Notes: generated by a model not told the origin, from the letters alone. A stretch of 21,423 nt of DNA from a virus (IMGVR_UViG_3300028384_000806:6625-28047), one strand, 5' to 3'. Shown: positions 11,201 to 18,618, counted from the first letter of the stretch. Translations and numbers: made by a program.

Positions 11201-14200
11201 CAAATTCTCCACCTTGTGGTGCAGAAATCTTAACAGTAGTGAAGATTTCGTTTCTTAAACCAGGGAAGTTTCTAGTATCAACTCCATGATCAAATAGAGT
11301 TAGTTCTAGATAGTTGATAGAAGGATCTAAATCATCTTGTACATAGCGACCAGATTGAATTGTAGTCTGAATACCAGAGCTAAAGCGAGCAAATGCTCTA
11401 TAATCAACATCCTGATCCTCACCAGTTAGTGGTCTTCTGAATGGATCATATGAATTTAAATCATTGAGAGTATCATCAGCATCGAACTGAGATTTAGTAA
11501 ATCCAATAAATTCACCTGGCTGTTGTGGGTTCTCAAAACGAGCACCATATACATTACCAGAAACAGGTTTGAGTAGAACTTTCTGAGGAACTAATCTACG
11601 AGTGTCATCAGTTCTTGTCTTAATAGCAAATCCATTGATAGGATCTCTCGCATTCTCAAGATACTTAGGAATGACATAACGTAGTTTATATGTTCTCTCG
11701 TCTGCCTCACGAGTATCATTAACACGCTCATACCATGTATCTGTTGTAGTAGGTTTGCTAGAATAATCTGGTTCTTGGATACGATAGAAAATTTCGTTGT
11801 AAATAATATTATTATCAGATTCACCAGTAATTCTATCTTTACACTGTAAGAACCACTTACCATTATCAGTATCATCACCATTGAAACCAGGATCAAAGCG
11901 CATTGGACTACGCTTCTTATTAGCAAGAACTCTGAAACGTCCATTTGCATTGTTGAATGTGATTGGAGTTACGTTGTTTAGAGCATCAGCAAGTGTCTTG
12001 TGAATAGTAAAGACTTTGCTGGTCTGATAACGAACATAGAACTCAACACTTGGATTAATCTTACCCGCATCAATACCAGATGTAATAGCAACTGCTGGGT
12101 CAGCAGCATAAGAAGTAGAGAGATCAGGTAGTTCGCTGCCTTCAATTGCTCTAAAGAATACTTTCTGAGGTGTAGTAGCAGTAGATGGTTTGTCAAAGAC
12201 ATGGGCGATGTCTGTCTCAATACCACCAACAACAGTGTTGTTAAGGTCACATGAATAAGTAATTAGATCATACTTCTCATCAATAACAAACTGATAGATA
12301 TCGATTTCAACATCAGGATCGATTGTCTGAGTTTCAGAAGCGTAGATGTAAATACCTGCTGCAGCATTTTCCTTAGAAGTTGCAAGCATCAACTTGGTTT
12401 GATCACTACCATTGAAGTATTCAGTACCACTATAATCAACAGGTTGTGTTGCTCTACCAGGAGCAATTACATAGTATGTTTCATTAGTCTCGAAACCATT
12501 AGGAAGTCTGACAAGACGCTTATCGACATCAACATACTGACCAGTGTTTGTATCAAAACGAGGACGTGGTACGAGTCTAACAGGTGTTCCAGTCTCAAAG
12601 TCGTGAGCGTTAGTTGAACCATATCCAGTAACATCAATGGTAAATACAGTTGCTCTGGATGCTAATAATGCAGTATTGAATGTTGCTTCAACACGATCAA
12701 CTGTAGGAACCGTAACACCATTTACAACCTTGGTTAGACCAGTATTGATAATAGTAGTAATGTTCTCTGTTAGCTGAAGGATAGCAGTAGCAGTAGAAGC
12801 ACATTCACGCTGAGAAGGTGAAACTGTAGTGTCTTGAATGACATCTGGATCAGTTGATTCGGGTCCAACAGTTACAGTTTCAGGAAGTGTATCTGCCCAA
12901 GTTCCTTTCTCGAATGTGAAGTAAAGATTAGTGCTTGTGCTTGTCTGTAAAGCATTGACAGTGTTACCAGTCTCCAATCTAGAACCTTCAACACCAAGTT
13001 CGATGGTGCTAGCATCAACAATTCTCTTGACATATGTGCCAGCAGGAATGTTGGTTGTGATTGGTGTAGAACCAGGATTGAGAAGACCATTAGTGAAGTT
13101 GGATAGAGCATACTCTTCGACCTTCATGCCGATTAGAATACCTGAACTATCATCAACATCAACTAAAGCAGAACCAGTAGTAGTAGAGCAGTTGAATGCA
13201 AGGAAGTCAAAGTTACGCATTGCTGCGATTGCCATTTGACCGACATAGTTCCATGCGTCAATGGTCTCTGTCTTCTCTCCATCGATATACTCTAGTTGAT
13301 TACCAACAAAGTATGCTTCACCTGCCTGTACAGAATTAATGTTGCCACCATATCTGAGGTCATTGACAATAGCATCAACGATGTAAGAAACGTCTCTAAA
13401 GCACTTAGATGCCTCTGCATTAGCGATAAAGTCGCCATTATTAACAACTGGTAGTCCATCAAGAGAACCGCTAGAAACGGCATCTGTGATGATGTCAAAG
13501 AGGTTCTCAATTGAAGAACGAACATTAGCACAATCCCACTCACCAGTGCTTAAAATTGGTAGATTGTTTAGGTTACCATCATTTAGAGAATCAATAACGA
13601 TACTAGTTAAAGTGTCAATTGTTCCTAGAACATCAGAGCAATTGCCTAGAGTATAAGTAGTTGGTTGTTGTGTGACAGTTCTGGTGATTCCACTGAGGTT
13701 ACCAACACCAGCATCAGTACCAATTGCCTGAATGATAATACCGAAGAGAGTATCAGTAGCAGCAATAGCAGATCCACACTGAGGTAGTGGTGCTGCGTCA
13801 TCATCCCAATCATCAGTAATAGTGTAGTCAAAGACCTGAGTCTCTGTGTTACCAGCAGAAACAGATACAGTTTCGTTGTTGATAACTTGGATAGCAATGT
13901 TCTTTGCTTCAAGGAATACCTTGGCAGCTTCGTCACGTTCAGCGTCAATGAATGTCTCTACAACATTACCATTGAAAGTATTAGTTACATAAACGTTAGC
14001 AGCATCATAAGTTTTATCATTACCGCCATACTTAACGTTGAAAGCAATCTCATCTAATACATCATAAACATCATCTAGGCAGTCTTGCTTGGTGTTACCA
14101 GTCTGAGGAGTATATGCTGGATAAGCAGCAAGCATACGCTCATATGCCTCAGCAGCAATAAACTTCTTATTATCAAGAATAGAGATGGAAGCGTTGGAGT

Positions 14201-17200
14201 GAATGTCAGAGAATACTGGAGGATCACCAACAGCATCTAAAGTAATAGTTAAGTCACGGTAGTAATACTGATTATTGACAGCACGGTTCATCAAATCCTG
14301 TGCTCTTCTAAATGCAGTGATCGAAGGACCAACTTCATTATCAACGCCATTGGTGATTAGACCATTATTGTCAAAGTATTCCTTAGTAGCAGCAATAGTG
14401 TATTCGTTACCACCAAACCAGAGGTCTTGTGCAACTGCATCAACAATGTGACCAATATCTCTACGACACTTAGTTTCTTCTGCTAGTAATGATCCAGGAT
14501 TCTCAGCAGGTAGAGAATTTAAATTACCATTAGTAATAGCATCAATTGCAATTGAAGCAAGACTGGAAATAGCAGTTTGAACATTAGAACAAGATGTGGG
14601 ATCTTGGTTATCACCAGTTAATGGATCTGGAGTTACTGTTAAGTCCTTATCATATAATTGGTTTGTGACTGCCTTATACATAAAGTCAGCAGCTTCATTG
14701 AAAGCAGTAACACTTTCTGCTTCTTCACCAACTAAACCATTGCTAATAGGTGCATTATTGCTGAAATACTGCTGGATAAATGTTCTGGTGTGCTTATTAC
14801 CACCAGTAGTAAGATCGACCGAAACAGCATCAATAAAGTATCCAATATCACGACCACACTTGGTTTCACCAGGACCACCTTCTCCTTTATTGAGTTCTAA
14901 TGGTAAAGAATCTAAGTTTCCGTCATTGATAATTGTGAAGACAATACCATATAGTGAATCGATAGAAGATTGAACATCAGCACAAGCAGCATTAGATGTT
15001 CTGGAAATATCTCCACCAGCACCACCATATGTTGCTGGACCTTCAGTAACAGTTAAATCTTTTACTGTAAGTTGGTTGGTGATTGCCAACTTCATTTGAG
15101 CTCTTGCTTCACTGAAAGCAAGAATACTTGGTTGCTCTTCACCAACTAGACCATTAGTGATTGGATCACCATTAACATCAAAGTATTCTGCAGCAAATCT
15201 GTATGAATACTCGTTACCATTGATAAACAAGTCAAGAGATACAGCATCTACAAAATATCCAATGTCACGCTTACACTTAGTTTCAGTAGAAGCAACTGCA
15301 GGGTAGGAGGAAATCATGTTTCCCCATGCAATATCAATGATCTCATCCTTATTTTGCTGGATCAATCTATAAGCATCAGCATATCTTGAACGCTCATCAG
15401 TTTGCTGATCGCCAGGGAAGTAGAAATCAGGATGAGAGAATGCAATCTTAGCAAGTGCTCTATCTTTAATCTCTTTGCTATTGCGACGAATAGACTTAAA
15501 TGCATCCGCAAAGCGAGTTGTAGCATGGTTTGGATCCATGCCAGGGATAACAAAATCAGGATGATAAACACTAATTTCTGCTAGTGCTGCGTCAAGAATA
15601 AACTCACGGTTAGCAACAATACGATTACGAGCATCCTTATAACGACCAGCAGGATCTTGCTTGTTAGCAGCATCAACTGTAACACCCTCACTGTCTAATC
15701 CAAGGGCAGCAGAACCAGTGCTACCAGCAACAATACCATAAGGAGTTAAGATGCTATTAGGATCTGGATCGTAAATTGTTGCCTTAACTGTTAAGAGGTT
15801 AGCAATTGCTTTCTTACAGAGATCTCTTGCTCTGTTGAATGCAAAGATAGATTGCTCTTCCTCACCTACTAAACCATTATTAAGTGGAGCACCGTTACCA
15901 TCAAAGTAGAATCTGGTTGCTTCGATGATGTTTCTGTTACCACCATCTCTAAGGTCTTCAGAGATAGCATCAACGATGAAACCAATGTCACGCTTACATT
16001 TACCATCAGCAACACCTTGGATGTTACTGATACCAAACGTTTCGACCATTTGATCGAATGCAGTATCAACAATCTCCTGGCGGTTTGCTTGAATTAGATT
16101 CTTAGCGTCGAAGTAACGACCAGCAGCAGGGTCTAGACCAGGATTAACATATGAAATGTTCTGGAGTCTTGGATACTTCTCTAGGATATAACCGAAGATC
16201 TCTTCTTGGATCATACGGCGGTTGCTAGCAATTAAGTTAGCACCATCTACATTGTTGTTGTCAATCGAGAAATTACTTGGATTAAGGATAGAACCTTTAG
16301 CAATATACTTAACAAAACCAGTTGGTTCTAATGTTGCCTCGAAGGTATCAATATTATTTTTCTGGTCTAATTTAACATATAGTTTATCATTAGACTTAGC
16401 ACCAACTCTAAATCCACCAATTGTAGCAGCAGGACGGTTCAATGGATTGTCTAGATTCGTACCACCAAGGAATAGTTTGGATTTATTGGCGGAATCTTGA
16501 ACTGTACCCTGAACATCAATAGTATAGTAGAGAACTTTCTCTCTGTTTGTCTCACTCTCAACAACTTGCTGAGGTGGAATGATGTCAGTAATATAACCTG
16601 CCTTATCTTGGTTGAAGGAGAATCCCTTGAAACCAATAGCATGAAGTGATGTATTACCGAAGTTGGAGTTAGAGTTGGTGATAGACATGTCACCACCTGA
16701 CTCCATCAGGAAGTGATCAGCAAAACCAACAGCGAAGATCGAAACGTTCTGGATGAAAGCATCTTCTGAAGCACGAACGTGGAAGTTTCTCCAGTCATCC
16801 TTCCAGTAAGAATCGCCCTTAGCGTGATAAGGAACAGTAGCAAAAGCATCTACTAGTGATGCTTGGTTCCAAGTATTAGCATACTCATCATAACGAATAA
16901 ATGCTCTATCGTCTCTCTGCAATGAAACGCCCGTATATTGGGCGATAACCATTGACTTAAATCCAGTCGCTTTAAGACCATTTGCCCAGATACCACAAAT
17001 ACCCCAGACAGAACGAATTGAGACGTTGAAGACATATGGAGAAGCAGATTCAACCGAATCAACTTCAGCAAGAACCTGTGCGTTTTGTCCTAGTGCTGGT
17101 GTTGTATCTACACTTACTTGAATACCAGATGAAAGACCCTGACCGATTCCACTAACGACAAAAGGAACACGATAAGTGAATTTACGAGGATCATCAGAGA

Positions 17201-18206
17201 TATTGTAAATAGGCCAGAAACCTTCAATCTCGTCATCAATTTCAGTGTTGGAAATAGCAACAAACTGACCTGAGAAATAACCGTGATCAACCTTAGTGGT
17301 TACTTCAATTTCTGTAGTTGATGCTGGGATAGATGCATCTGTCGTAGCATCAGTAAATTTAAGAGACTCAATAACTCTAGAGTCAGATAGAGGTCCAACG
17401 ATTCTATTTTCTTGAACGTTGAAATCAAATTCAGGAATACCCTCAGGTGATACATCATCAATTGTGGGTTGATAAGCAGAGAATGCTTTAGCAATTTTTC
17501 TATAGAAGAGTTGCAACTCTTCCTTATCAGCATATTCAAATACTGTTAGTTTATGGTGAGAGAAGTTAGGAATTGCCTTCTTAGTGAAGTCATATGGATC
17601 GTAATAAACCTCACCAGAACCAATAGAAGGATTGTAAAGTGGAGACTCAGCAGTTGTCTGACCATCCTTAATAGTAAATTGCCAGAAGTAGCAACCACCA
17701 GTTACATTAAAGATAGCAGAACGAGGATATGTTACAGAAGAAGGTTCTGGAACATATAAAGGACGAACAGTAGTTCTTCTAAGGTCATAACCTACGAGGG
17801 AAGAACCTCTAGGGATAATAGCACCACCCTCAGTGTTATTAAATCTATAAAGAATGTTGTCAGGATTAGAAATATCAAGAATAGGATCATCACCCCAAGA
17901 ATTCAATGCTTGACTAAAGTCAAAAACATCAATACCAGCAGTATCTACAATACCAGGACGGTTATCAATGTAGTGGATGCCTGGCATCAGCATCACTGTA
18001 AACTGGTCAAATCTATCGTTAGATGGACCAGGAGTATATGAATATCTTGCAATTTCAAGGAATGCACGCTGGATGCTCTTGAAAGGTGTTACAGGTGAGT
18101 TACCTCTATTAGATAACGAATCTGTAGCATTGAAGTCATCAGGAGAAACATAAAGATACTTACCAGTTTTTGAACTAATAAGGTTATCCAGACGTGTTAA
18201 AGGCAT
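5208..18206 (-). CDS. Giant virion structural protein (4332 residues), beta-helix and repeat modules
   Basis: This single uninterrupted 13-kb gene starts at an ATG at 18206, about 42 bases after a TATAAATA late promoter, with a weak AGGG upstream. I recognise the N-terminus as a type seen in cyanomyoviruses and annotated there only as a structural or fibre protein. Residues 1-250 look like the start of a right-handed beta-helix: NSPVTPFKSIQRAF at 36-49 and VMLMPGIHY at 71-79 resemble DUF1565-type folds. An HGYFSG..V.IS module lies near 300-345. Residues about 650-1630 are mostly helical repeats built on KCxRDIGxxVDAxxxDLxxGGN and RYxDAxxxIxxNxxEIxDxA. The C-terminal half is beta-rich, Asn/Thr/Gly-rich fibre sequence with ladders such as YVGN and IYIGN near 3270-3300 and GDTTIKGDLTINNNITLKGG near 3690. 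It ends in GWWLTEV. No enzymatic site was seen. It is likely a long tail-associated fibre or baseplate appendage; the virion position is inferred. Confidence 0.9.
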   Translation of the reverse strand: MPLTRLDNLISSKTGKYLYVSPDDFNATDSLSNRGNSPVTPFKSIQRAFLEIARYSYTPGPSNDRFDQFTVMLMPGIHYIDNRPGIVDTAGIDVFDFSQALNSWGDDPILDISNPDNILYRFNNTEGGAIIPRGSSLVGYDLRRTTVRPLYVPEPSSVTYPRSAIFNVTGGCYFWQFTIKDGQTTAESPLYNPSIGSGEVYYDPYDFTKKAIPNFSHHKLTVFEYADKEELQLFYRKIAKAFSAYQPTIDDVSPEGIPEFDFNVQENRIVGPLSDSRVIESLKFTDATTDASIPASTTEIEVTTKVDHGYFSGQFVAISNTEIDDEIEGFWPIYNISDDPRKFTYRVPFVVSGIGQGLSSGIQVSVDTTPALGQNAQVLAEVDSVESASPYVFNVSIRSVWGICGIWANGLKATGFKSMVIAQYTGVSLQRDDRAFIRYDEYANTWNQASLVDAFATVPYHAKGDSYWKDDWRNFHVRASEDAFIQNVSIFAVGFADHFLMESGGDMSITNSNSNFGNTSLHAIGFKGFSFNQDKAGYITDIIPPQQVVESETNREKVLYYTIDVQGTVQDSANKSKLFLGGTNLDNPLNRPAATIGGFRVGAKSNDKLYVKLDQKNNIDTFEATLEPTGFVKYIAKGSILNPSNFSIDNNNVDGANLIASNRRMIQEEIFGYILEKYPRLQNISYVNPGLDPAAGRYFDAKNLIQANRQEIVDTAFDQMVETFGISNIQGVADGKCKRDIGFIVDAISEDLRDGGNRNIIEATRFYFDGNGAPLNNGLVGEEEQSIFAFNRARDLCKKAIANLLTVKATIYDPDPNSILTPYGIVAGSTGSAALGLDSEGVTVDAANKQDPAGRYKDARNRIVANREFILDAALAEISVYHPDFVIPGMDPNHATTRFADAFKSIRRNSKEIKDRALAKIAFSHPDFYFPGDQQTDERSRYADAYRLIQQNKDEIIDIAWGNMISSYPAVASTETKCKRDIGYFVDAVSLDLFINGNEYSYRFAAEYFDVNGDPITNGLVGEEQPSILAFSEARAQMKLAITNQLTVKDLTVTEGPATYGGAGGDISRTSNAACADVQSSIDSLYGIVFTIINDGNLDSLPLELNKGEGGPGETKCGRDIGYFIDAVSVDLTTGGNKHTRTFIQQYFSNNAPISNGLVGEEAESVTAFNEAADFMYKAVTNQLYDKDLTVTPDPLTGDNQDPTSCSNVQTAISSLASIAIDAITNGNLNSLPAENPGSLLAEETKCRRDIGHIVDAVAQDLWFGGNEYTIAATKEYFDNNGLITNGVDNEVGPSITAFRRAQDLMNRAVNNQYYYRDLTITLDAVGDPPVFSDIHSNASISILDNKKFIAAEAYERMLAAYPAYTPQTGNTKQDCLDDVYDVLDEIAFNVKYGGNDKTYDAANVYVTNTFNGNVVETFIDAERDEAAKVFLEAKNIAIQVINNETVSVSAGNTETQVFDYTITDDWDDDAAPLPQCGSAIAATDTLFGIIIQAIGTDAGVGNLSGITRTVTQQPTTYTLGNCSDVLGTIDTLTSIVIDSLNDGNLNNLPILSTGEWDCANVRSSIENLFDIITDAVSSGSLDGLPVVNNGDFIANAEASKCFRDVSYIVDAIVNDLRYGGNINSVQAGEAYFVGNQLEYIDGEKTETIDAWNYVGQMAIAAMRNFDFLAFNCSTTTGSALVDVDDSSGILIGMKVEEYALSNFTNGLLNPGSTPITTNIPAGTYVKRIVDASTIELGVEGSRLETGNTVNALQTSTSTNLYFTFEKGTWADTLPETVTVGPESTDPDVIQDTTVSPSQRECASTATAILQLTENITTIINTGLTKVVNGVTVPTVDRVEATFNTALLASRATVFTIDVTGYGSTNAHDFETGTPVRLVPRPRFDTNTGQYVDVDKRLVRLPNGFETNETYYVIAPGRATQPVDYSGTEYFNGSDQTKLMLATSKENAAAGIYIYASETQTIDPDVEIDIYQFVIDEKYDLITYSCDLNNTVVGGIETDIAHVFDKPSTATTPQKVFFRAIEGSELPDLSTSYAADPAVAITSGIDAGKINPSVEFYVRYQTSKVFTIHKTLADALNNVTPITFNNANGRFRVLANKKRSPMRFDPGFNGDDTDNGKWFLQCKDRITGESDNNIIYNEIFYRIQEPDYSSKPTTTDTWYERVNDTREADERTYKLRYVIPKYLENARDPINGFAIKTRTDDTRRLVPQKVLLKPVSGNVYGARFENPQQPGEFIGFTKSQFDADDTLNDLNSYDPFRRPLTGEDQDVDYRAFARFSSGIQTTIQSGRYVQDDLDPSINYLELTLFDHGVDTRNFPGLRNEIFTTVKISAPQGGEFVANKTEKISGNAVSFAGNSSGTAFIHAYYNVGGDHYLIIKSISGAKGVASLEYSEFQGTRFTQGSVFADMLEDQDMGKSLPLKTHIKKKFPEYYYKQNGANVYTITPGDRIQDDAGIEYYVYSVEDVGVIEDTFYIFDSEELQKRIAGQQDGIYYLTALRGNISPFPQGAGVSTNFQNFKFSQPVGKLYPLNYRNDPLWFTKNGTTNEEKNYYSQLIDPPVAFSAADNYIHGKVTVNDTKHSVTRELMGDLTKQPAFVENTYTADNEIKAQQGNATSGSEDRRIPIVGDSEVLSDQRYYVELRRPSIARAGNHTFEYLGFGPGNYSTGLPARQEIVLTPDEDFYAQSKKQDAGIVFYTGINSQGDLYIGNRRINAITGEETFIDRATLVDDGDEDDVIGQLVTTFDTPVTFNQNITIVGGPDGELVNNINSPVLINVPDRQLRNLNAPLVIYSLVSEVDPISGLPQDLSLDRESFFPNTSGDIRIGKNRVDAAIFGFNPRGEGQTYKIQTHAPGGVASNITPNQDALISAGGSRLAATQYVTYTNVLPTTGDILLKGSAINKNGSLGWIYANIYNTIPNNIISSLEIIVDQGVNVGKFTFIDSNSNPVTIGSLNIKSSSEIRLQNINYNGLLNGTWKVISTPSYPYNPNDNVVYFQINPRTGTPIGAFNANWNADIINAPVNPSPNIIVSFSVSNWKETAIIGGEALRTETETYGDYKLGINTIARASHDAYLDGFVEPVNTDPRANLDVVGNAYISGRKMTDWLSEDEYADREKNRISDALVVGWEDENPSPNSNDIDAVRAALRVSTETSAITESGRGNNQNKVGINVTDSELNRALVVRGDSRFTEDARFERDIEVQGDGTTAEIRTVANTTFNIINDTAFVGTVNLANYATTANLVNAANTANIANGAETVRFADVTTNAQTINIGNNSSTNTVNVGNNVLGDQFFYVGNASAHSNIYIGNTPDSATVAADGSVATPGIGISKISLGGAFGNTNEDLSYVRVHAQSFRVDGDQWLGFRRPGGTANLRSQASFINFFSNSGGPSTINFGLNASELNIAGQGGTTTINNSLHVVASAKFDGEILLCGGSAAFTILGDRAQLGSAISAHSDGVEPDGSFTKNVDILNVLVLEPTDDGYNAVDTAGSGQWGGSAYQQEVTNIGGTPEVEPQELATLTGDEYYLPIKNKPTLANGDAYLSTNDFIIVNSAVSGSGHPEFLQILEVMRANVGPYYLRVKRRPFGQFGAVLTNHPDTTPIYKVNVQFDSTWLEQNVDGAGSQDNFYLAEFGGNLTTDDYIIVSRNDTTGLAEYVKVAELLNQEVQEFRINNGVDCDDRGGDVFIVNSVTGDTTIKGDLTINNNITLKGGCGTRSNIEFDANGTAGSKILTAVSVQTADTTIADILPGDAVRVITNEAALETEFDTKVEAVDVANNRIFLNNPVLGSSTATVRFGALRNELLSLTNGNNVPTFEVDTCTGTTHIGTQFGRIDVAFGERGGTTNTITNTAGITTAWNNDEIEYAYGFWFDPQVVNEGGPSTTIRTNVAGSSSQIQIPVQTLGVGSGRFQVGDYVFVGDSTAASTGIGTFIIGVIIQIVDNDPANPTIVIRASQTDELQTNEPFTPSDNVFNNGNIVRRVLKHPEFSRIIDVQTRTRTVAGAQSDYCSVILDKGYIAQQKIDYLGWLCLTNSEHQAQTWAVVNGRLKGVVHTSVMDEQLKDGAVEFRTGSLHLSNNLRMIGGSLEIFDSVNKTRLFAFVNDDGHPDHQGLMTFDAGVIGRGDFYLFSAQDPENVITNPDAQDPTFSVDNLGNAEVRTTLTVIGEANATPSTTLEQLSITNLGPNGNDKFAVKQDRSIDSFGYTNFYTASGARHTRYISSASAEEDLTLLPNIVYMVNTTAQSTLVLTLPTSPTTGDVVRIVDVSGNLNYNTSLVLRTEETSGTKIQGDSTGTLLGGRLTPYPSGELVVQTPNAAFALVYLGSSDSNGQVGIPSAVQGWWLTEV
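5213..5217 (-). promoter_or_regulatory. Shine-Dalgarno GGAGG for tail-collar protein 1
   Basis: GGAGG lies 8 bases before the ATG at 5204. It is embedded in the last sense codons of the giant gene (ACG GAG GTC), followed by the tandem stop TAATAA. A ribosome finishing the giant protein would be placed to restart on collar gene 1. Confidence 0.75.
13340..16010 (-). repeat. Degenerate protein-level repeat array in the giant gene (Cys-Arg-Asp-Ile-Gly modules)
   Basis: At least six diverged copies of one module lie here, starting near 15995 (CKRDIGFIVDA), 15275 (CKRDIGYFVDA), 14865 (CGRDIGYFIDA), 14470 (CRRDIGHIVDA), 14085 (CLDDVYDVLDE) and 13405 (CFRDVSYIVDA). Most continue with DL..GGN, then YF..NG..I.NGLVGEE and an SI.AF helix. 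Between them are half-modules with another Cys, such as CADVQSSIDSLYGI and CSDVLGTIDTLTSI. The copies are alike in protein but not in DNA, which suggests old duplication. Confidence 0.75.
15380..16240 (-). repeat. Short helical repeat set RYxDAxxxIxxNxxEIxDxA in the giant gene
   Basis: Four or five copies of a helix-turn-helix-like motif of about 45 residues occur here: RYFDAKNLIQANRQEIVDTA, RYKDARNRIVANREFILDAA, RFADAFKSIRRNSKEIKDRA and RYADAYRLIQQNKDEIIDIA. A looser copy lies just upstream (NLIASNRRMIQEEIFGYI). Each is followed by a short loop that often carries PDF or YP. The set is interleaved with the Cys-RDIG modules, so both belong to one alpha-helical superstructure. Confidence 0.7.
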
Positions 18207-18247
18207 GATTAATCTGACCCTGCGGTGTAAGCTTTTATCCTAGGATT

Positions 18248-18255
18248 TATTTATA
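18248..18255 (-). promoter_or_regulatory. T4-type late promoter TATAAATA before the giant gene
   Basis: On the minus strand this reads TATAAATA, the exact T4 late consensus used by the phage sliding-clamp/late sigma machinery. It ends 41 bases before the giant ATG at 18206. No other element between the tRNAs and the giant gene looks like a promoter, so this probably drives the four-gene structural operon. It overlaps the stop codon of the small 34-codon frame. Confidence 0.7.
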
Positions 18256-18355
18256 CGCCAGGGCGATACCTATCTCTGAGAATAAGCATTTTGACTATTT
18301 CTTTTAAACACAAGTAAATATAACCGAATTGCTCTTTATACGTTGTTCTATACAT
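18251..18355 (-). CDS. Possible 34-residue peptide
   Basis: The frame from ATG 18355 to TAA 18251 encodes MYRTTYKEQFGYIYLCLKEI followed by VKMLILRDRYRPGV. A GAG lies 8 bases upstream of the ATG. The peptide is basic, rich in Tyr and aliphatic residues, and I do not recognise its family. It fills the gap between tRNA-Asn and the giant gene, and its stop sits inside the TATAAATA promoter. It may be real, but a frame this short can occur by chance. The only support is the plausible ribosome site and the fact that it fills an otherwise empty interval. Confidence 0.4.
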   Translation of the reverse strand: MYRTTYKEQFGYIYLCLKEIVKMLILRDRYRPGV

Positions 18356-18370
18356 ATTATCATCTCAAAA

Positions 18371-18444
18371 CTCCCTCACCTGGGCTCGAACCAGGAACAT
18401 TCGGATTAACAGTCCAACGCAACTACCAATTGTGCTATGAGGGA
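18371..18444 (-). tRNA. tRNA-Asn (anticodon GUU)
   Basis: The 74-base sequence folds as a full cloverleaf: acceptor TCCCTCA/TGAGGGA, anticodon stem TTGGA/TCCGA with loop CTGTTAA (anticodon GTT), T arm CCTGG-TTCGAGC-CCAGG, discriminator G. CCA is not encoded. It is the last tRNA of the Thr-Ala-Asn cluster. Asn codons are very frequent in the downstream giant gene. Confidence 0.95.
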
Positions 18445-18448
18445 ATGT

Positions 18449-18472
18449 ATTCGCTATTTCCGAATAGCGAAT
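18449..18472. other. Perfect 10-bp hairpin between tRNA-Asn and tRNA-Ala
   Basis: ATTCGCTATT and AATAGCGAAT form a perfect 10-bp inverted repeat around the 4-base loop TCCG. Its right end includes the discriminator position of tRNA-Ala (18472), and it stops 4 bases before tRNA-Asn. No U-tract follows on either strand, so it looks like an RNA-processing or spacer structure, not a terminator. Confidence 0.75.
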
Positions 18473-18544
18473 GGAGAATAGGAGACTCGAACTCCTGACA
18501 TCCTGCTTGCAAAGCAGGCACTCTACCAACTGAGTTAATTCCCC
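18472..18544 (-). tRNA. tRNA-Ala (anticodon UGC)
   Basis: The 73-base cloverleaf has acceptor GGGGAAT/ATTCTCC with one G-U pair, anticodon stem CCTGC/GCAGG with loop TTTGCAA (anticodon TGC), T arm AGGAG-TTCGAGT-CTCCT and discriminator A. CCA is not encoded. Only 3 bases separate it from tRNA-Thr upstream. It reads GCA, the main Ala codon in the structural genes here. Confidence 0.95.
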
Positions 18545-18547
18545 GAG

Positions 18548-18618
18548 AGCCTCTATTCAGAATTGAACTGAAATCTGCTGCTTACAAAACAGCTGCATCA
18601 CCATAATGCTTTAGAGGC
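18548..18618 (-). tRNA. tRNA-Thr (anticodon UGU)
   Basis: The 71-base cloverleaf has acceptor GCCTCTA/TAGAGGC, D arm GCAT...ATGC, anticodon stem GCTGT/GCAGC with loop TTTGTAA (anticodon TGT), and T arm TTCAG-TTCAATT-CTGAA. Its 5' acceptor strand overlaps the last codons and stop of cpeT by 8 bases. It reads ACA, a common Thr codon in the structural genes. Confidence 0.93.

Noticed and set aside
13340-16240. Repeated blocks considered as a CRISPR array or DNA tandem repeat
   Set aside because: The units are hundreds of bases long, diverged in DNA and alike only in protein; they are internal repeats of the giant protein.
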